Assembly (NCBI GenBank): GCA_003214465.1
Contig: QCLO01000001.1
Location: forward strand, 62,001-126,000
DNA from: Acidimicrobiales bacterium AG-414-N20
Lineage (GTDB): Bacteria; Actinomycetota; Acidimicrobiia; Acidimicrobiales; MedAcidi-G1
Length of the DNA: 64,000 nucleotides
Direction of reading: 5' to 3'
Position numbers and translations under genes: made by a program. The notes under the pieces were generated by a model. It made no database searches. It saw only the letters and a program-made list of their open reading frames with translations, and was not told where the DNA came from. Below, one piece after another: positions 1 to 9,349 of the stretch (within the stretch, counting starts at the first letter, position 1; every line of letters begins with the position of its first letter).

Positions 1-1109
1 AGACGGAGTTGCTCAATGGGTTTGTAAGCGCCCCACATTCTGCCGATACGTGCAGGAGCTACAACTGTTATTAGTCGCTTTTTGTTTTCAGTAATGTAAT
101 CAAAGGAACGATCTCGAACAACAATATCTCGTTGTGATTCGTCAAGCAGTTCACCATTCGTTCCATATGGTGGGGGCTGACCGCATTTGAGTTCCCAGTA
201 CCCAATATTTTGCCCATAGTAGGTGGAATCACAATTAGCTTGAACTAAGACTGTGCCCGCACCATCAGAAAGAAAAACGTTTTCTTCAAAAGAGTAAAGA
301 TTTCGAATTACCCATGGCGAAATCACTAGGAGAGCCACTAATCCGATAGATAGGTAGCGAAGTATTTTTATACGCCATGAAAATTCTTTCTTAAATAGAA
401 TGACTGCGGCCACTAAGGGAAGATAGATAAGTAGTTCAGCGCGGCATAAAGCTGCTAAACCGCCAACGCAGGCAAATATAAAAGCGTTTTTCATGCTCAA
501 ATCTTCAGCAAAATTCAATCCGGACAGAATGCATGCAAAGGCCGCAGTGATTGCACACGTTTCAGCCATCAGTAATCCGTCGTTAATCCAAATAAATGCA
601 TAAGTAGCGGTAAGAGAAGCAGTAATTAAGCCAAGTCGTTCCGAACCTATCTTTTTTCCAATTAAACCAGCGAGGAATATCGAAGGTACGCCTAAGAAAA
701 TTGAAAAAATCTGCTGTTGGTAAACGGTGGTGAAATTTAGAAAAGAACCGATTGATAATAGTAGGGTCCACATTGGTGGATGTCCTGCAGTAGGTTCTGT
801 GTGTCCTATTGGAGTGATTATTTCAACGAGCTCTCCTTTGATAGGGACTAAATCAATCGCTCCAAAGAGGTAACGGAATGGTTCAGTAAAGCCAAGACCG
901 TCTGCAAAAATATTTGCAGTTAAATGATAAGAGGCAGCATCACCACTTATTTGGTTATTGGCAGCTACAAGAAAAAAGTACAAGAGGCGTATAAGAAGTC
1001 CAAAAAGACAAATAAGCAATAAGGCTTGATTAAAACCTAGTTTTTTGATTGAGGAACATTTCTCTCTAACTTCTAGAGAAGTTTTAAAGTCGGGTTTAAT
1101 TCTTATCAT
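1..1109 (-). CDS. Membrane glycosyltransferase (GT39/ArnT-like fold), partial at window edge
   Basis: I translated the minus strand from the ATG at 1109; the frame stays open for about 369 codons and runs off base 1, so the C-terminus is missing. The product starts MIRIKPDFKTSLEV, is rich in hydrophobic segments, and carries an acidic residue in the first outer loop (SGDAASYHL) and the signature GHTEPTAGHPP. Nearly the same signature occurs in the gene at 1941-3377, so the two are paralogues. It starts inside the end of the deacetylase gene (14-base overlap), which implies one operon. By family it should move a sugar from a polyprenyl-phosphate donor to an envelope acceptor; donor and acceptor are unknown. 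Confidence 0.75.
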   Translation of the reverse strand, partial: MIRIKPDFKTSLEVREKCSSIKKLGFNQALLLICLFGLLIRLLYFFLVAANNQISGDAASYHLTANIFADGLGFTEPFRYLFGAIDLVPIKGELVEIITPIGHTEPTAGHPPMWTLLLSIGSFLNFTTVYQQQIFSIFLGVPSIFLAGLIGKKIGSERLGLITASLTATYAFIWINDGLLMAETCAITAAFACILSGLNFAEDLSMKNAFIFACVGGLAALCRAELLIYLPLVAAVILFKKEFSWRIKILRYLSIGLVALLVISPWVIRNLYSFEENVFLSDGAGTVLVQANCDSTYYGQNIGYWELKCGQPPPYGTNGELLDESQRDIVVRDRSFDYITENKKRLITVVAPARIGRMWGAYKPIEQLR

Positions 1110-1944
1110 TGTCTGGAGACTCTGCGTTTACTATTTCCAGTTGCGACGAGTCCATTGTTGAAGCTATATCACCAAGGGTCTGCGAGGAAGCGTCTTTAAG
1201 AAAGTCACGCATTTTATTTTCCATACCTTTTCTTCCAATCCAAGCAATTCGACTTGTGGAGCGTCCAACGTTTTCTAATTGGTAGTACTTTTCGTCAGGA
1301 TCAAATTCCCAAGGATGACAGTAGGTCCAAAGAACCTCTCCATAGGAAGATCGACGTACGCCCATCTTTCTAATGATCGAGGGAAAGAGTCGGAAGTAAG
1401 CCCCTCCTAGATAGGGGATAGTGAAGCCGAGGATATTTGTTACAGGACAAGGGAATTCGATAACTGAGTTAAGCCACCTAAAAGGGTGTCTTGGTAAACC
1501 GTCCCATCCGTAAAGAGGATTTTTTGCAGGTAGAACGCTTGAAGAATAAGTGAAACCGACTCTTTTCAGAATAGGAACTGCCCAGCGAGTTTTGTGTGTG
1601 AGTGACATTGTCGGAGCCCGAAAGCCATTTATCTCTTGCCCGGAAATTTCTTGAAGTAGTGTCTTAGCTCCAGTCAATTCCTGTTCAAATTCGTCCGGGG
1701 TTAATAGTTGTAAGGGGATATGTTTATGGGAATGTAAGCCAATCTCATGCCCATCTTTTACAGCTTTATTTATTATTTCTGGATGGTTTTTCGCCACATC
1801 GCCTACAACGAAAATTGTTGCACGGATATTCATTTCAGAAAAAAGATCTAGAACTTTTTCTGTCATTAACTTTGATCGGTCTTCGAACTGGTCTGAAGGT
1901 CGAAGATCCTCAACATCCAGAGTGACTGAAATATTTTTAGTCAT
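1096..1944 (-). CDS. Polysaccharide deacetylase (NodB homology domain, DUF3473-like)
   Basis: A 282-residue metal-dependent carbohydrate esterase 4 type protein. Visible motifs: LDVED at residues 9-13 (catalytic and metal-binding Asp), HSHKH at 71-75 (His-x3-His metal site), FRAP at 108-111, and YCHPWEFD towards the C-terminus. This layout fits the subgroup found in exopolysaccharide loci. No signal peptide is visible, so it probably works in the cytoplasm or at the inner membrane face. It overlaps the upstream glycosyltransferase by 4 bases and the next gene by 14, so it is probably made together with both. The likely role is to deacetylate an amino sugar in a lipid-linked or surface glycan; the substrate is inferred only. 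Confidence 0.85.
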   Translation of the reverse strand: MTKNISVTLDVEDLRPSDQFEDRSKLMTEKVLDLFSEMNIRATIFVVGDVAKNHPEIINKAVKDGHEIGLHSHKHIPLQLLTPDEFEQELTGAKTLLQEISGQEINGFRAPTMSLTHKTRWAVPILKRVGFTYSSSVLPAKNPLYGWDGLPRHPFRWLNSVIEFPCPVTNILGFTIPYLGGAYFRLFPSIIRKMGVRRSSYGEVLWTYCHPWEFDPDEKYYQLENVGRSTSRIAWIGRKGMENKMRDFLKDASSQTLGDIASTMDSSQLEIVNAESPDNDKN

Positions 1945-3377
1945 TTTTCAACTTCTGAAAAAGAAACTGCTGATTGAATAGTATTTATTTGAGCTCTCCT
2001 AACCCTTTCGAAGAGAAACTGTATCCCAAGAGCAGCAAAAATTATTATCGAGATTTCAGCTGAAACACGGTATCTAGTCGTTCCCATGGTTATAGCAGCG
2101 ACAAGTGTTGTAACAATAGGAAGTGTCATTAGGGGTAACAAAGTCCCTTTTTTGTGTCTTAGTTTTATCAGACCAAGAATTGACAGGGGTAGAAGAGCGT
2201 AATATTGAAAGAGTCCTATAACAGAAAGGCTAAAATTTCTTCCTTCAACAAGTTTGTCTGCGCGTAACTGCTCTATCGGAGAATAGAAACCCCATAAGCG
2301 AGCTATACGTTTCGGTATGGCGTGAGTAAAAAGACGTTCTTTGTGTTTGCTTGCGTAATCAATACCTCTTGATCGATATTCCTTATCACGAACGGATTCG
2401 TCAGTAGGTTCACCATCTTTACCCACGGGTTGCGGTAAAGCGCACAAATATTCCCAGTAACCCTGCTTGTCACCAAAGTAAGTTGCGTCGCAATTGGTCT
2501 GCGCTAGTAAAATTCCTGAGCCATTAGATAAGAATACGGGTTCCTCAAATTGGACCAGATTTCTAACAACCCAAGGCGTCATTACTGAAATAACAATAAT
2601 TCCTACGAACAGGTATCTAACTAATCGCTTTTTTAACGTTTCTGATGAATTGCGAAGAATCGGTAATGCTAAAAAAGGAATAGCGAACAGTAATTCAGCT
2701 CTCGTGAGAACTGCTAAACCGCCTACTACAGAGAATAAAACGAGTAGTGAAAGTGAGTTTTTATTATAGAGGCGGGCAGAAAGACCAACGATAATCGCCA
2801 CTATTGGTATCACGAGAGTTTCTGACATTAGAAGTCCGTCATTTAACCACAAGAATGCGTATATCGAAGCTATTCCCGCAGCGATCAGTCCACTTTTCTT
2901 ACTACCTACTTCACGTGCAGCCCATCCAATAGCGAAAACGCCTACGGCACCTATTAAAGAAGAAAAAATTTGTTGAGTGAAAACACTATCTAATCCTATT
3001 AACACCGGAAATGCTAAAAAGAAAACCCAGAGAGGTGGGTGTCCAGCAGTTGGTTCAATGTGTCCTACGGGAAGGTGTCGATTAGTGGTTTCGGCCATGT
3101 GTGTAGACTCTTCAAGGAAAAGCAACTCTTGAGCACCTCCGAACATGTATCTATAAGGTTCAGTGAATCCGAGACCATCAACAAGTAAGTGGGAAGCGTG
3201 GTGATAGTAAAAGGCATCGCCATTTAAAGGATCTCCTTTCTCAACAAAAATTACGTATAGGACTCTTACAAGAAAGGCAAAAAGAGATATCAGGAGTAGT
3301 TGGAAATGAAATGGTTTTTTTTGAAGAGTTAAAAGGTTGGGCAAAAGATTACGTATTAAAGAAATTGGTGTAGTCAT
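1941..3377 (-). CDS. Membrane glycosyltransferase (GT39/ArnT-like fold)
   Basis: A 478-residue polytopic membrane protein with about 10 hydrophobic segments after a charged N-terminus. The first outer loop carries the acidic motif NGDAFYYHH, followed by DGLGFTEPYRY and GHIEPTAGHPP, which recall the acceptor/donor site of the ArnT/PMT/GT39 superfamily. A later loop carries QTNCDATYFG. The partial gene at 1-1109 shares all of these, so the pair is a duplication with divergence. It sits 15 bases after the FAD enzyme gene and overlaps the deacetylase. Inferred role: sugar transfer onto a surface glycan from a polyprenyl carrier. Exact specificity cannot be read from the sequence. Confidence 0.75.
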   Translation of the reverse strand: MTTPISLIRNLLPNLLTLQKKPFHFQLLLISLFAFLVRVLYVIFVEKGDPLNGDAFYYHHASHLLVDGLGFTEPYRYMFGGAQELLFLEESTHMAETTNRHLPVGHIEPTAGHPPLWVFFLAFPVLIGLDSVFTQQIFSSLIGAVGVFAIGWAAREVGSKKSGLIAAGIASIYAFLWLNDGLLMSETLVIPIVAIIVGLSARLYNKNSLSLLVLFSVVGGLAVLTRAELLFAIPFLALPILRNSSETLKKRLVRYLFVGIIVISVMTPWVVRNLVQFEEPVFLSNGSGILLAQTNCDATYFGDKQGYWEYLCALPQPVGKDGEPTDESVRDKEYRSRGIDYASKHKERLFTHAIPKRIARLWGFYSPIEQLRADKLVEGRNFSLSVIGLFQYYALLPLSILGLIKLRHKKGTLLPLMTLPIVTTLVAAITMGTTRYRVSAEISIIIFAALGIQFLFERVRRAQINTIQSAVSFSEVEK

Positions 3378-3392
3378 TTCTGATGACAGCCT

Positions 3393-4826
3393 TCAAGTCT
3401 TAGTAACTTCTTCGTGATAATCCTGCTCCACGTTCACAGACCAAATATCGTGATCAGCTCCGAGGATGTTTTCGACACTTAAAATAGCTGTAAGCATTGA
3501 ATGGTCTTGATTGTTGTAACGGTGCATACCGTTTCTGCCGACTGGAAAAACATTCTCAGCGTTTTCATTCAACCATGCTTTTATTGTTTCGACGTTTTCA
3601 AAATAGTTTTTGTCGTACATCGGATAGGCCTTAGGCATTCTCACTACATAAGATTCTTCAACGCATTCAGGATTTAACAATCCAAGAATATTCATTTCTG
3701 ACTTACCTAAGCTTATTAAATCAGTGTCTGGGGTGTTCCAGATCTCATCTCCTTCGGTGACGAAGTATTCTAGACCTAGGCAAGTTTTTCCGTCTTTAAC
3801 CAAATAAGGGGACCATCGTCCAAAGTTTTGAACTCGACCAACTTTTACATCTGATGAGTGGATATAAATCCAGTTATCGGGAAAGCCTTCATTTTCCGGA
3901 ACTACCAGTGCAACAGTTATGTGTTCACGAAAAGTCAGTGAAAAAGCAGCTTCTTGGACGAGTTTAGGGGCTGGCGGGTCCATCGCTAGAAGCAGTTTAG
4001 AAATCGGCATTGATGAAATTATGTGGGAAGTTGGAAAAGCTTCCAATCCATTTGAAGTCTCAGTTATTACCTCATTCGCTTTACCATTTGAATGGTTGAT
4101 TGAAGTAACAGGGTTTTGAAAAAAAACACGACTACCTTGCTCTCTTATTAGTTCGTGACATTTCTCCCACATCATGCCGGGACCCAGTTTCGGATATTCA
4201 AACTCTTCAATCAGACTTGTAATGTCTTTCTGGTTTCTTCTTGGCATTAGTGAATTTAATACAGCTTTAAAAAGAGAGAGGTTTTTTATACGTTGTGCCG
4301 CCCAGTCAGCTTGTATTTCACTTGCGTCAACACCCCAAACTTTTTCTGTGTAAGTCTTGAAAAATATTCTGTATAGTCGCCAACCGAATCTGCTTGCCGT
4401 CCAACCTTCAAAAGTAGTTACATCTGAAGGCTTCTTAACTCTTACCCAAAGATATGAAAGTACACACAGGAAAGACTCCCAAAGGCCAAGATTTCTCAAT
4501 GCATTACTAGCTTTAAGTGGGTAGTCATAAAAGCGACCTTTATAAAATATTCGACTCATTCGGGGCCTTAACAGAAAGTCACCTTCATCGAGGATCTCAT
4601 GCCATAGATCTGAAACCATAGGAACTTTCGTGAAGAAGCGGTGGCCGCCTATATCAAAACGCCATCCGTCTCTTATTTCAGTGCGGCTAATGCCCCCAAC
4701 AACAGAATCAGCTTCGAGAACGTTACTTTTTACGCCTTGTTTCCCAAGATGATATGCAGCAGTAAGGCCTGCTGGTCCAGCTCCTATAATAATTGGCTTA
4801 ATAGTTTGATTGTCTTTAATAGTCAC
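3393..4826 (-). CDS. FAD-dependent oxidoreductase (amine oxidase / UDP-galactopyranose mutase-like)
   Basis: A 477-residue flavoprotein. The N-terminal Rossmann motif GAGPAG (residues 15-20) is followed by an acidic residue at the end of beta-2 (VLEADSVVGG) and then by RFDIGGHRFF, typical of the NAD(P)-binding-8/amine oxidase group that includes UDP-galactopyranose mutase-like proteins. The C-terminus has a flavin-binding segment around FPVGRNGMHRYNNQDHS. It is the first gene of the minus-strand glycan operon and lies back to back with the GT39-like gene at 4913. Relatives are common in polysaccharide loci, so it probably modifies a nucleotide sugar or lipid-linked sugar. Mutase activity is possible but not proven. 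Confidence 0.75.
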   Translation of the reverse strand: MTIKDNQTIKPIIIGAGPAGLTAAYHLGKQGVKSNVLEADSVVGGISRTEIRDGWRFDIGGHRFFTKVPMVSDLWHEILDEGDFLLRPRMSRIFYKGRFYDYPLKASNALRNLGLWESFLCVLSYLWVRVKKPSDVTTFEGWTASRFGWRLYRIFFKTYTEKVWGVDASEIQADWAAQRIKNLSLFKAVLNSLMPRRNQKDITSLIEEFEYPKLGPGMMWEKCHELIREQGSRVFFQNPVTSINHSNGKANEVITETSNGLEAFPTSHIISSMPISKLLLAMDPPAPKLVQEAAFSLTFREHITVALVVPENEGFPDNWIYIHSSDVKVGRVQNFGRWSPYLVKDGKTCLGLEYFVTEGDEIWNTPDTDLISLGKSEMNILGLLNPECVEESYVVRMPKAYPMYDKNYFENVETIKAWLNENAENVFPVGRNGMHRYNNQDHSMLTAILSVENILGADHDIWSVNVEQDYHEEVTKT

Positions 4827-4912
4827 TAATACGGATCATAGAAGCCAAAAGGGGCAGGGAGGAAAATAAGTGAAAAAATTACTTCTATTGGCCTGAGATA
4901 TTTCTCTAAGTC

Positions 4913-6463
4913 ATGTACGGGTACTATCTATTTGTGATCAAAAAAATTGATTTTCAAAAAAGCATGTTTTGGGTAGTTGCCAGTGTAGGAATTTTGTTTG
5001 GCGCGATTTTCAATTTTTTACCCATGACACCTCTATGGCTTGATGAAGCTCAATCAGCCTCTATAGCCGGAGAGAGTTTTTCCTCCCTCGTGGATGCTTT
5101 GCGTCGTGATGGTCATCCCCCTCTTTACTACTTTCTTTTAGGGGTCTGGGCTGATTTATTCGGAAATTCAGATTTTACTTTGAGAGCTTTTTCGGGTTTT
5201 TTGGGTTGTTTGGCGATTGTGATGACTTGGTTTGCAGCTCGTATGCATTTGGGCAACAAAGGGTCACTAATAGCCGCTTCTTTAATAGCATCAAGCCCTT
5301 TTTCGATTAGATACGCAACAGAAGTTCGCATGTACTCGTTAGTCATATTTTTACTGCTGTGTGTTTATGTGAATTTTTACAGAGCTACGAAAAATTCAAA
5401 TATTAAGAACAGGCTTTTCTATGCATTGGCTGTTGCTTGTTTATTGTTGACGCATTATTGGTCGCTCTTCTTCGTTTCAGTGCTCATATTGGCCCTTTTG
5501 CTTAAAGTAAAAAGAAGTTTAGGTGAAGAAAAAAAGAATTATAAATCGTTAATAATCTGGAGTATGGGAGCCTGCGTTCCTTTTGCTTTCTGGTTGCCGG
5601 TTTTTTTCGAGCAGTTAGAACACACAGGAACCCCTTGGTCTAACGCTCCAAGACCAACGGTTGTTCTGGCTTTAACTTTGGAAGCTTTTGGTGGAGGAAA
5701 AGGCTCAGAGGCCCTGTTGGTAGCAGTAGCGCTTTCTTTATTAGTCGCACTTGGAATTTTCACGCGAATGGGTGAAAAGGGATCTATTTTGGAAATTGGA
5801 TTAAATGAACTCTCTTGGCTGAGACAGATCTTTCTTATTTCTGCTTGCACGATGCTTCTTGGGTCGACAGTAAGTCTTTTAACTAACACAGCTTTCCAAG
5901 GTCGATATGCAGTTTTCTTTTTCCCTTTTGTTATCTTCTCATCCGCTCTGGGGTTGTCGAGACTCCCCTCAAAAGCGACGCTTTCACTTCTCGCATTATT
6001 ATTGTTGCTCTGCTCTGTGTCAGTTGCTAGAGAGCTTTCAAGAGACAGAACTCAACTTGGGGAAATAGCTTCAGTTATTACCAGTGAAGGAAAGAAAGGA
6101 GATTCGATTGTTTTTTGTCCTGATCAATTAGCTCCAGCAGGAAGCAGAGCTTTAGGTGATGGTTATGAATTGTTTACTTACCCTTCATTGGGAAAAGGAG
6201 AGAGAATTGACTGGTATGACTACAGGGAGCGAAATTTTGAATCGTCACCTTTACTCGTAGCGGAAAATTTTTTAGCTAAGAGCACCAGTCAGCAGAATAT
6301 TTGGCTTGTATGGATAGATGGATTCGAGTCTTTTGGAAAGCAATGTGGTTCATTCAGATCGGAATTGAACAAGCGACTTGGTGGTGGGGAAACCCTAGTG
6401 AATGCCGATGGTGATGATTATTACAATCCAGCAAATCTTGTCCGGTATGACAGTGAAAAGTGA
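4913..6463 (+). CDS. GT39-family-like membrane glycosyltransferase
   Basis: A 516-residue membrane protein. After the first membrane segment comes WLDEAQ (residues 42-47), the acidic motif of PMT/ArnT glycosyltransferases, followed by RRDGHPPLYYFLL near residue 70, another family hallmark. About ten hydrophobic segments follow, then a soluble C-terminal region (about 400-516) with SIVFCPDQLAPAGS. Its start is 86 bases from the divergent FAD gene and its stop overlaps the next gene by one to four bases. The family uses polyprenyl-phosphate sugars outside the membrane; here the acceptor could be a protein, lipid or polysaccharide. Confidence 0.8.
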   Translation: MYGYYLFVIKKIDFQKSMFWVVASVGILFGAIFNFLPMTPLWLDEAQSASIAGESFSSLVDALRRDGHPPLYYFLLGVWADLFGNSDFTLRAFSGFLGCLAIVMTWFAARMHLGNKGSLIAASLIASSPFSIRYATEVRMYSLVIFLLLCVYVNFYRATKNSNIKNRLFYALAVACLLLTHYWSLFFVSVLILALLLKVKRSLGEEKKNYKSLIIWSMGACVPFAFWLPVFFEQLEHTGTPWSNAPRPTVVLALTLEAFGGGKGSEALLVAVALSLLVALGIFTRMGEKGSILEIGLNELSWLRQIFLISACTMLLGSTVSLLTNTAFQGRYAVFFFPFVIFSSALGLSRLPSKATLSLLALLLLLCSVSVARELSRDRTQLGEIASVITSEGKKGDSIVFCPDQLAPAGSRALGDGYELFTYPSLGKGERIDWYDYRERNFESSPLLVAENFLAKSTSQQNIWLVWIDGFESFGKQCGSFRSELNKRLGGGETLVNADGDDYYNPANLVRYDSEK

Positions 6464-7599
6464 TGGAATATAAGAGAAATAAATCAGTTAATCGGATGAT
6501 CAGTAAAAATTCTATTCGCGAAATACTTTCACTATTACCAGCATTTCTTATTTCGAAATGTCTCGTTTTTCTAGCTTGGTTATTAAGCAGACTGCTGTCT
6601 GGGACTTTCGACCCAGTGAATGGAGAAAGGTTCGAAAGGGGTCTGATGGCATGGGATGGCGATTGGTATGCATCGATTGTTACAAACGGTTATGACGATG
6701 TAATTAGAGAAGGGATTCGATTCTTTCCTGGGTACGTAATTTTAGGTCGTTTTTTCAATTCGTTTATTCCAGGACCTGCATCTGTTGCTTTGATTCTTAT
6801 TGCAAATTTGGCCTCCTTGACTGCTTTGTTGGCAATTAAAAAATTAGTTTTTCTTGAAACCCACGACGAGCAATTGGCAAAGCGCTCGGTCTGGATACTG
6901 TCTGTTTTCCCATCCGCTTTTGTCCTTACGTGGGCGTACGCTGAGAGTCTTTTCTTGACTTTTAGTATCTGTTGCTTCGTGGCTCTTCGAAAAGAAGACT
7001 GGAAGTCAGTTATTTTTTGCTCATTTGTGGCTTCTTTACTTAGGCCTACCGGACTGCTTCTGACTATTCCCATATTCTGCGTAGTTTGTAAAAATTGGAA
7101 AGTAAGCCCAAGAAAGATTGCATTTCAGCCGACTATCGCTTTGCTCAGCGGATTTATCGGGAGCGGTATGTATATTCTTTGGGCTTCACTCAAGTTTGAT
7201 CAGGCCTTTGCCCCTATAAGAGCACAAGAGTCATTGAGGGGTAGTTTTGTAGATCCTTTTTCTCGCGTTATCAGAGGAGTGTGGAGAGTATTAAACGGGG
7301 CATCCGCTACAGAAACTTTGCATGTAGTTTCTGCTTTACTGTTGCTATTTCTGTTGGTGAAACTCTTTAAAAATTGGCCTCTGAGATATGGGCTTTTTTC
7401 TGCTAGTTGTGTAGCGGTAGCGCTTGGAGCAGAGAACATTAATAGTCTTGAAAGGTACGCTTTAAACGGGTTTCCAATAATTTTCGGCGTTTTGCTACTT
7501 TCAAATCAGCGAAGACTACGTTTCGCTGTTCCTCTTGTCTCAGCCTGTTGCATGGTTTCATTATGTGTGTTCGCGTGGCTGGGTGTGTACGTCCCGTAG
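6463..7599 (+). CDS. PIG-V-like mannosyltransferase, integral membrane
   Basis: About 378 residues with many membrane segments. The motif AWDGDWYASIVTNGY early in the protein, followed by RFFPGYVIL, is characteristic of bacterial relatives of the GPI mannosyltransferase PIG-V. The frame also allows a GTG start at 6460; I prefer the ATG at 6463 that shares its A with the preceding stop codon (TGATG). It is translationally coupled to the GT39-like gene, so both probably act on the same glycan. It ends 12 bases from the convergent hydrolase gene. In actinobacteria such enzymes mannosylate lipids or exported proteins; the substrate here is unknown. Confidence 0.75.
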   Translation: MEYKRNKSVNRMISKNSIREILSLLPAFLISKCLVFLAWLLSRLLSGTFDPVNGERFERGLMAWDGDWYASIVTNGYDDVIREGIRFFPGYVILGRFFNSFIPGPASVALILIANLASLTALLAIKKLVFLETHDEQLAKRSVWILSVFPSAFVLTWAYAESLFLTFSICCFVALRKEDWKSVIFCSFVASLLRPTGLLLTIPIFCVVCKNWKVSPRKIAFQPTIALLSGFIGSGMYILWASLKFDQAFAPIRAQESLRGSFVDPFSRVIRGVWRVLNGASATETLHVVSALLLLFLLVKLFKNWPLRYGLFSASCVAVALGAENINSLERYALNGFPIIFGVLLLSNQRRLRFAVPLVSACCMVSLCVFAWLGVYVP

Positions 7600-7610
7600 A
7601 GTAACTCTGT

Positions 7611-9017
7611 TCAGCAGGGTTCCCTTCCATGACTCCAGCGCTTACCTGTGAAATACTTATAGACGAGTTCCTTTGCACATTCGTCGTTTAATGAAGGAGC
7701 ATGCGTCCAATTCTCTCTTTGAATCAAAATTGAATTTGGTAAAATTTCCTGTGTTTTTGAAGACCAAGCGGCAGGCGTGATGGGATCAAGTAGCCCGCCA
7801 AGTATTAGAGCTTCAGTTTTAAATGATTGTGGAAAAGGTTTCTTTAAGAGCGTTTCACCTGGATTCCAAATTGCACAAATTTTCTGAAGAACCACTTCTC
7901 TTTCACTAAGAGCAGAAGCGAGAGGGGTCGAATACTTTTCTATAAGGGGATCATTTTTTGGTAGTTCGTCAAGGCATTCTGAAGAGAATTGTGCGCCTTC
8001 ACTTAATTTGTCTCCTTTTGAATATCCAGAAATGTCTACGGTCAAGAGGGAATTCATAGCTTCTGCCATTCTTCCATTTAGCGCCAGCAGCACGGCTTTT
8101 GGAACGATTTCCTTTCCATCTGGATGGGCAAGAGATCTTACTAATTCAAGTGCAAATGTTGAATCGTCGACAGAAATGCTTTTCCCAACTGTCGAAAATA
8201 TAATCGGATTTGTTTTGAGTTCCAAAAGTAAATCACCGAGGCATTCAGACATGAGTTTTTGTGTATTTGAACAAGCAGAGTTCTCTTGATCAGAGATGGC
8301 GAGACGGCACTCTCTTATTTTTTGACATTTGTCAATAGCAAAATTTATTGCACGTTCTGACTCATAAGGCAAAGAGTCATAAGCCGCAATGTGTCCCGGT
8401 AGGGGTGAATCTAGAACAACACTGTTGACTGCTGCTTGATCTATTGCAAGTAGCTCGAGTGCTATTCTTGAACCAAAAGAAACTCCATATAAATTCCATT
8501 TTTTAATGCCTAAAACGTTTCTTAAATCCACTATGTCTTCAGCTATTCCCCTGATTTGATAGGAGGAAAAATCAATACCTTTTAGGGAGAGCCGTGTTTT
8601 ACAAGCTGAAATTGCTTCTTCTGTCAAATCCTCTTCAACCTCCCAGCAATCTAATGAAGGTTTAGATTCTCCTGAACCTTTTTGATCGATCAGAATCAGA
8701 TCATTAGAATTTAGTATTTTAGATTGGGGTGTAAGCCACATATATCGATCAGCAATCGATCTTCCGCCTGGCCCACCGTGAAGAAAAAGAATTGGGTCAT
8801 GCTCAGCTTTTGATGATTTGATTACTGCAAAAGCTGTGCTTGACTCACCTTGCTTGTGGTAGTAGCAGTTAACACTTAATCGCGTAGGTACTACTTCTCC
8901 AGGGCATTTTTCAACGTGCTCAGTGGTGTATTCAAGTGTCTCGGGAGAGGAGGCGCAAGAAGTAATAGAAATCAAAAAAACCAAAGTAAGGAAGCTTAAA
9001 ATAAGCCTAATTTTCAC
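7611..9017 (-). CDS. Exported alpha/beta-hydrolase lipoprotein, tripeptidyl aminopeptidase-like (S33)
   Basis: A 468-residue protein with a lipoprotein signal: hydrophobic stretch then ITSC, placing the lipidated Cys at residue 21. The mature part has the oxyanion-hole motif HGGPGG (80-85), the nucleophile elbow GVSFG with Ser180, and a C-terminal TAP-like section with GGLLDPITPAAW (Asp) and NWTHAP (His). This matches secreted proline/tripeptidyl aminopeptidases of actinobacteria. It would sit on the outer face of the cytoplasmic membrane and cleave short peptides from their N-terminus. It is monocistronic, convergent with the PIG-V-like gene and divergent from the small Cys-rich gene. Confidence 0.82.
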   Translation of the reverse strand: MKIRLILSFLTLVFLISITSCASSPETLEYTTEHVEKCPGEVVPTRLSVNCYYHKQGESSTAFAVIKSSKAEHDPILFLHGGPGGRSIADRYMWLTPQSKILNSNDLILIDQKGSGESKPSLDCWEVEEDLTEEAISACKTRLSLKGIDFSSYQIRGIAEDIVDLRNVLGIKKWNLYGVSFGSRIALELLAIDQAAVNSVVLDSPLPGHIAAYDSLPYESERAINFAIDKCQKIRECRLAISDQENSACSNTQKLMSECLGDLLLELKTNPIIFSTVGKSISVDDSTFALELVRSLAHPDGKEIVPKAVLLALNGRMAEAMNSLLTVDISGYSKGDKLSEGAQFSSECLDELPKNDPLIEKYSTPLASALSEREVVLQKICAIWNPGETLLKKPFPQSFKTEALILGGLLDPITPAAWSSKTQEILPNSILIQRENWTHAPSLNDECAKELVYKYFTGKRWSHGREPC

Positions 9018-9103
9018 TTTTTAAACGTACATGATTTAAAGAGGAGCTAGTTAAATAGGCGAAAATTGATTTCATTGTCACAGGTGCTTGACATTCTATA
9101 AAT

Positions 9104-9325
9104 ATGAATTTTAAAGCAACAGAAAATAAGTTATTAATCGATTGTGAAAAATGCACAAAACAAGAATCATTACAATGCGAAGATTGTGTAGTTACTTTTT
9201 TATGTGGAGATAATGATTCAACCGCAGTAATAATTAATCTCGAAGAATACCGATCCATCAAGAAGATCGCAGATGCAGGGTTAGTGCCTCCATTACGCTA
9301 TTCGGAGGCGATTAGAGTTTTTTGA
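9104..9325 (+). CDS. Small cysteine-rich protein, probable metal binder
   Basis: 73 residues with DCEKC (Cys14, Cys17), CEDC (Cys25, Cys28) and Cys34, spaced like a zinc or iron-sulphur knuckle, then a helical C-terminus ending near LVPPLRYSEA. I recognise this as a short conserved actinobacterial type of unknown function, from memory and without a search. It lies 25 bases before queG and is probably co-transcribed with it. The opposite-strand frame at 9007-9261 overlaps most of it but lacks any family feature. A TATAAA sits immediately before the ATG, too close for a normal leader. Confidence 0.65.
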   Translation: MNFKATENKLLIDCEKCTKQESLQCEDCVVTFLCGDNDSTAVIINLEEYRSIKKIADAGLVPPLRYSEAIRVF

Positions 9326-9349
9326 CGCTTCAAGCTCATAAAATTCATC

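Noticed and set aside
5539-5889. Minus-strand 116-residue frame within the GT39-like gene
   Set aside because: Shadow of a well-supported membrane glycosyltransferase on the plus strand.
9088-9103. TTGACA followed by TATAAA directly before the Cys-rich gene
   Set aside because: TTGACA and TATAAA are only 3 bases apart and TATAAA is one base before the ATG, so a promoter made of them could not give a full transcript from that start.
9007-9261. Minus-strand 84-residue frame overlapping the Cys-rich gene and the hydrolase start
   Set aside because: It overlaps the hydrolase start and lacks features; the plus-strand product has ordered Cys motifs.
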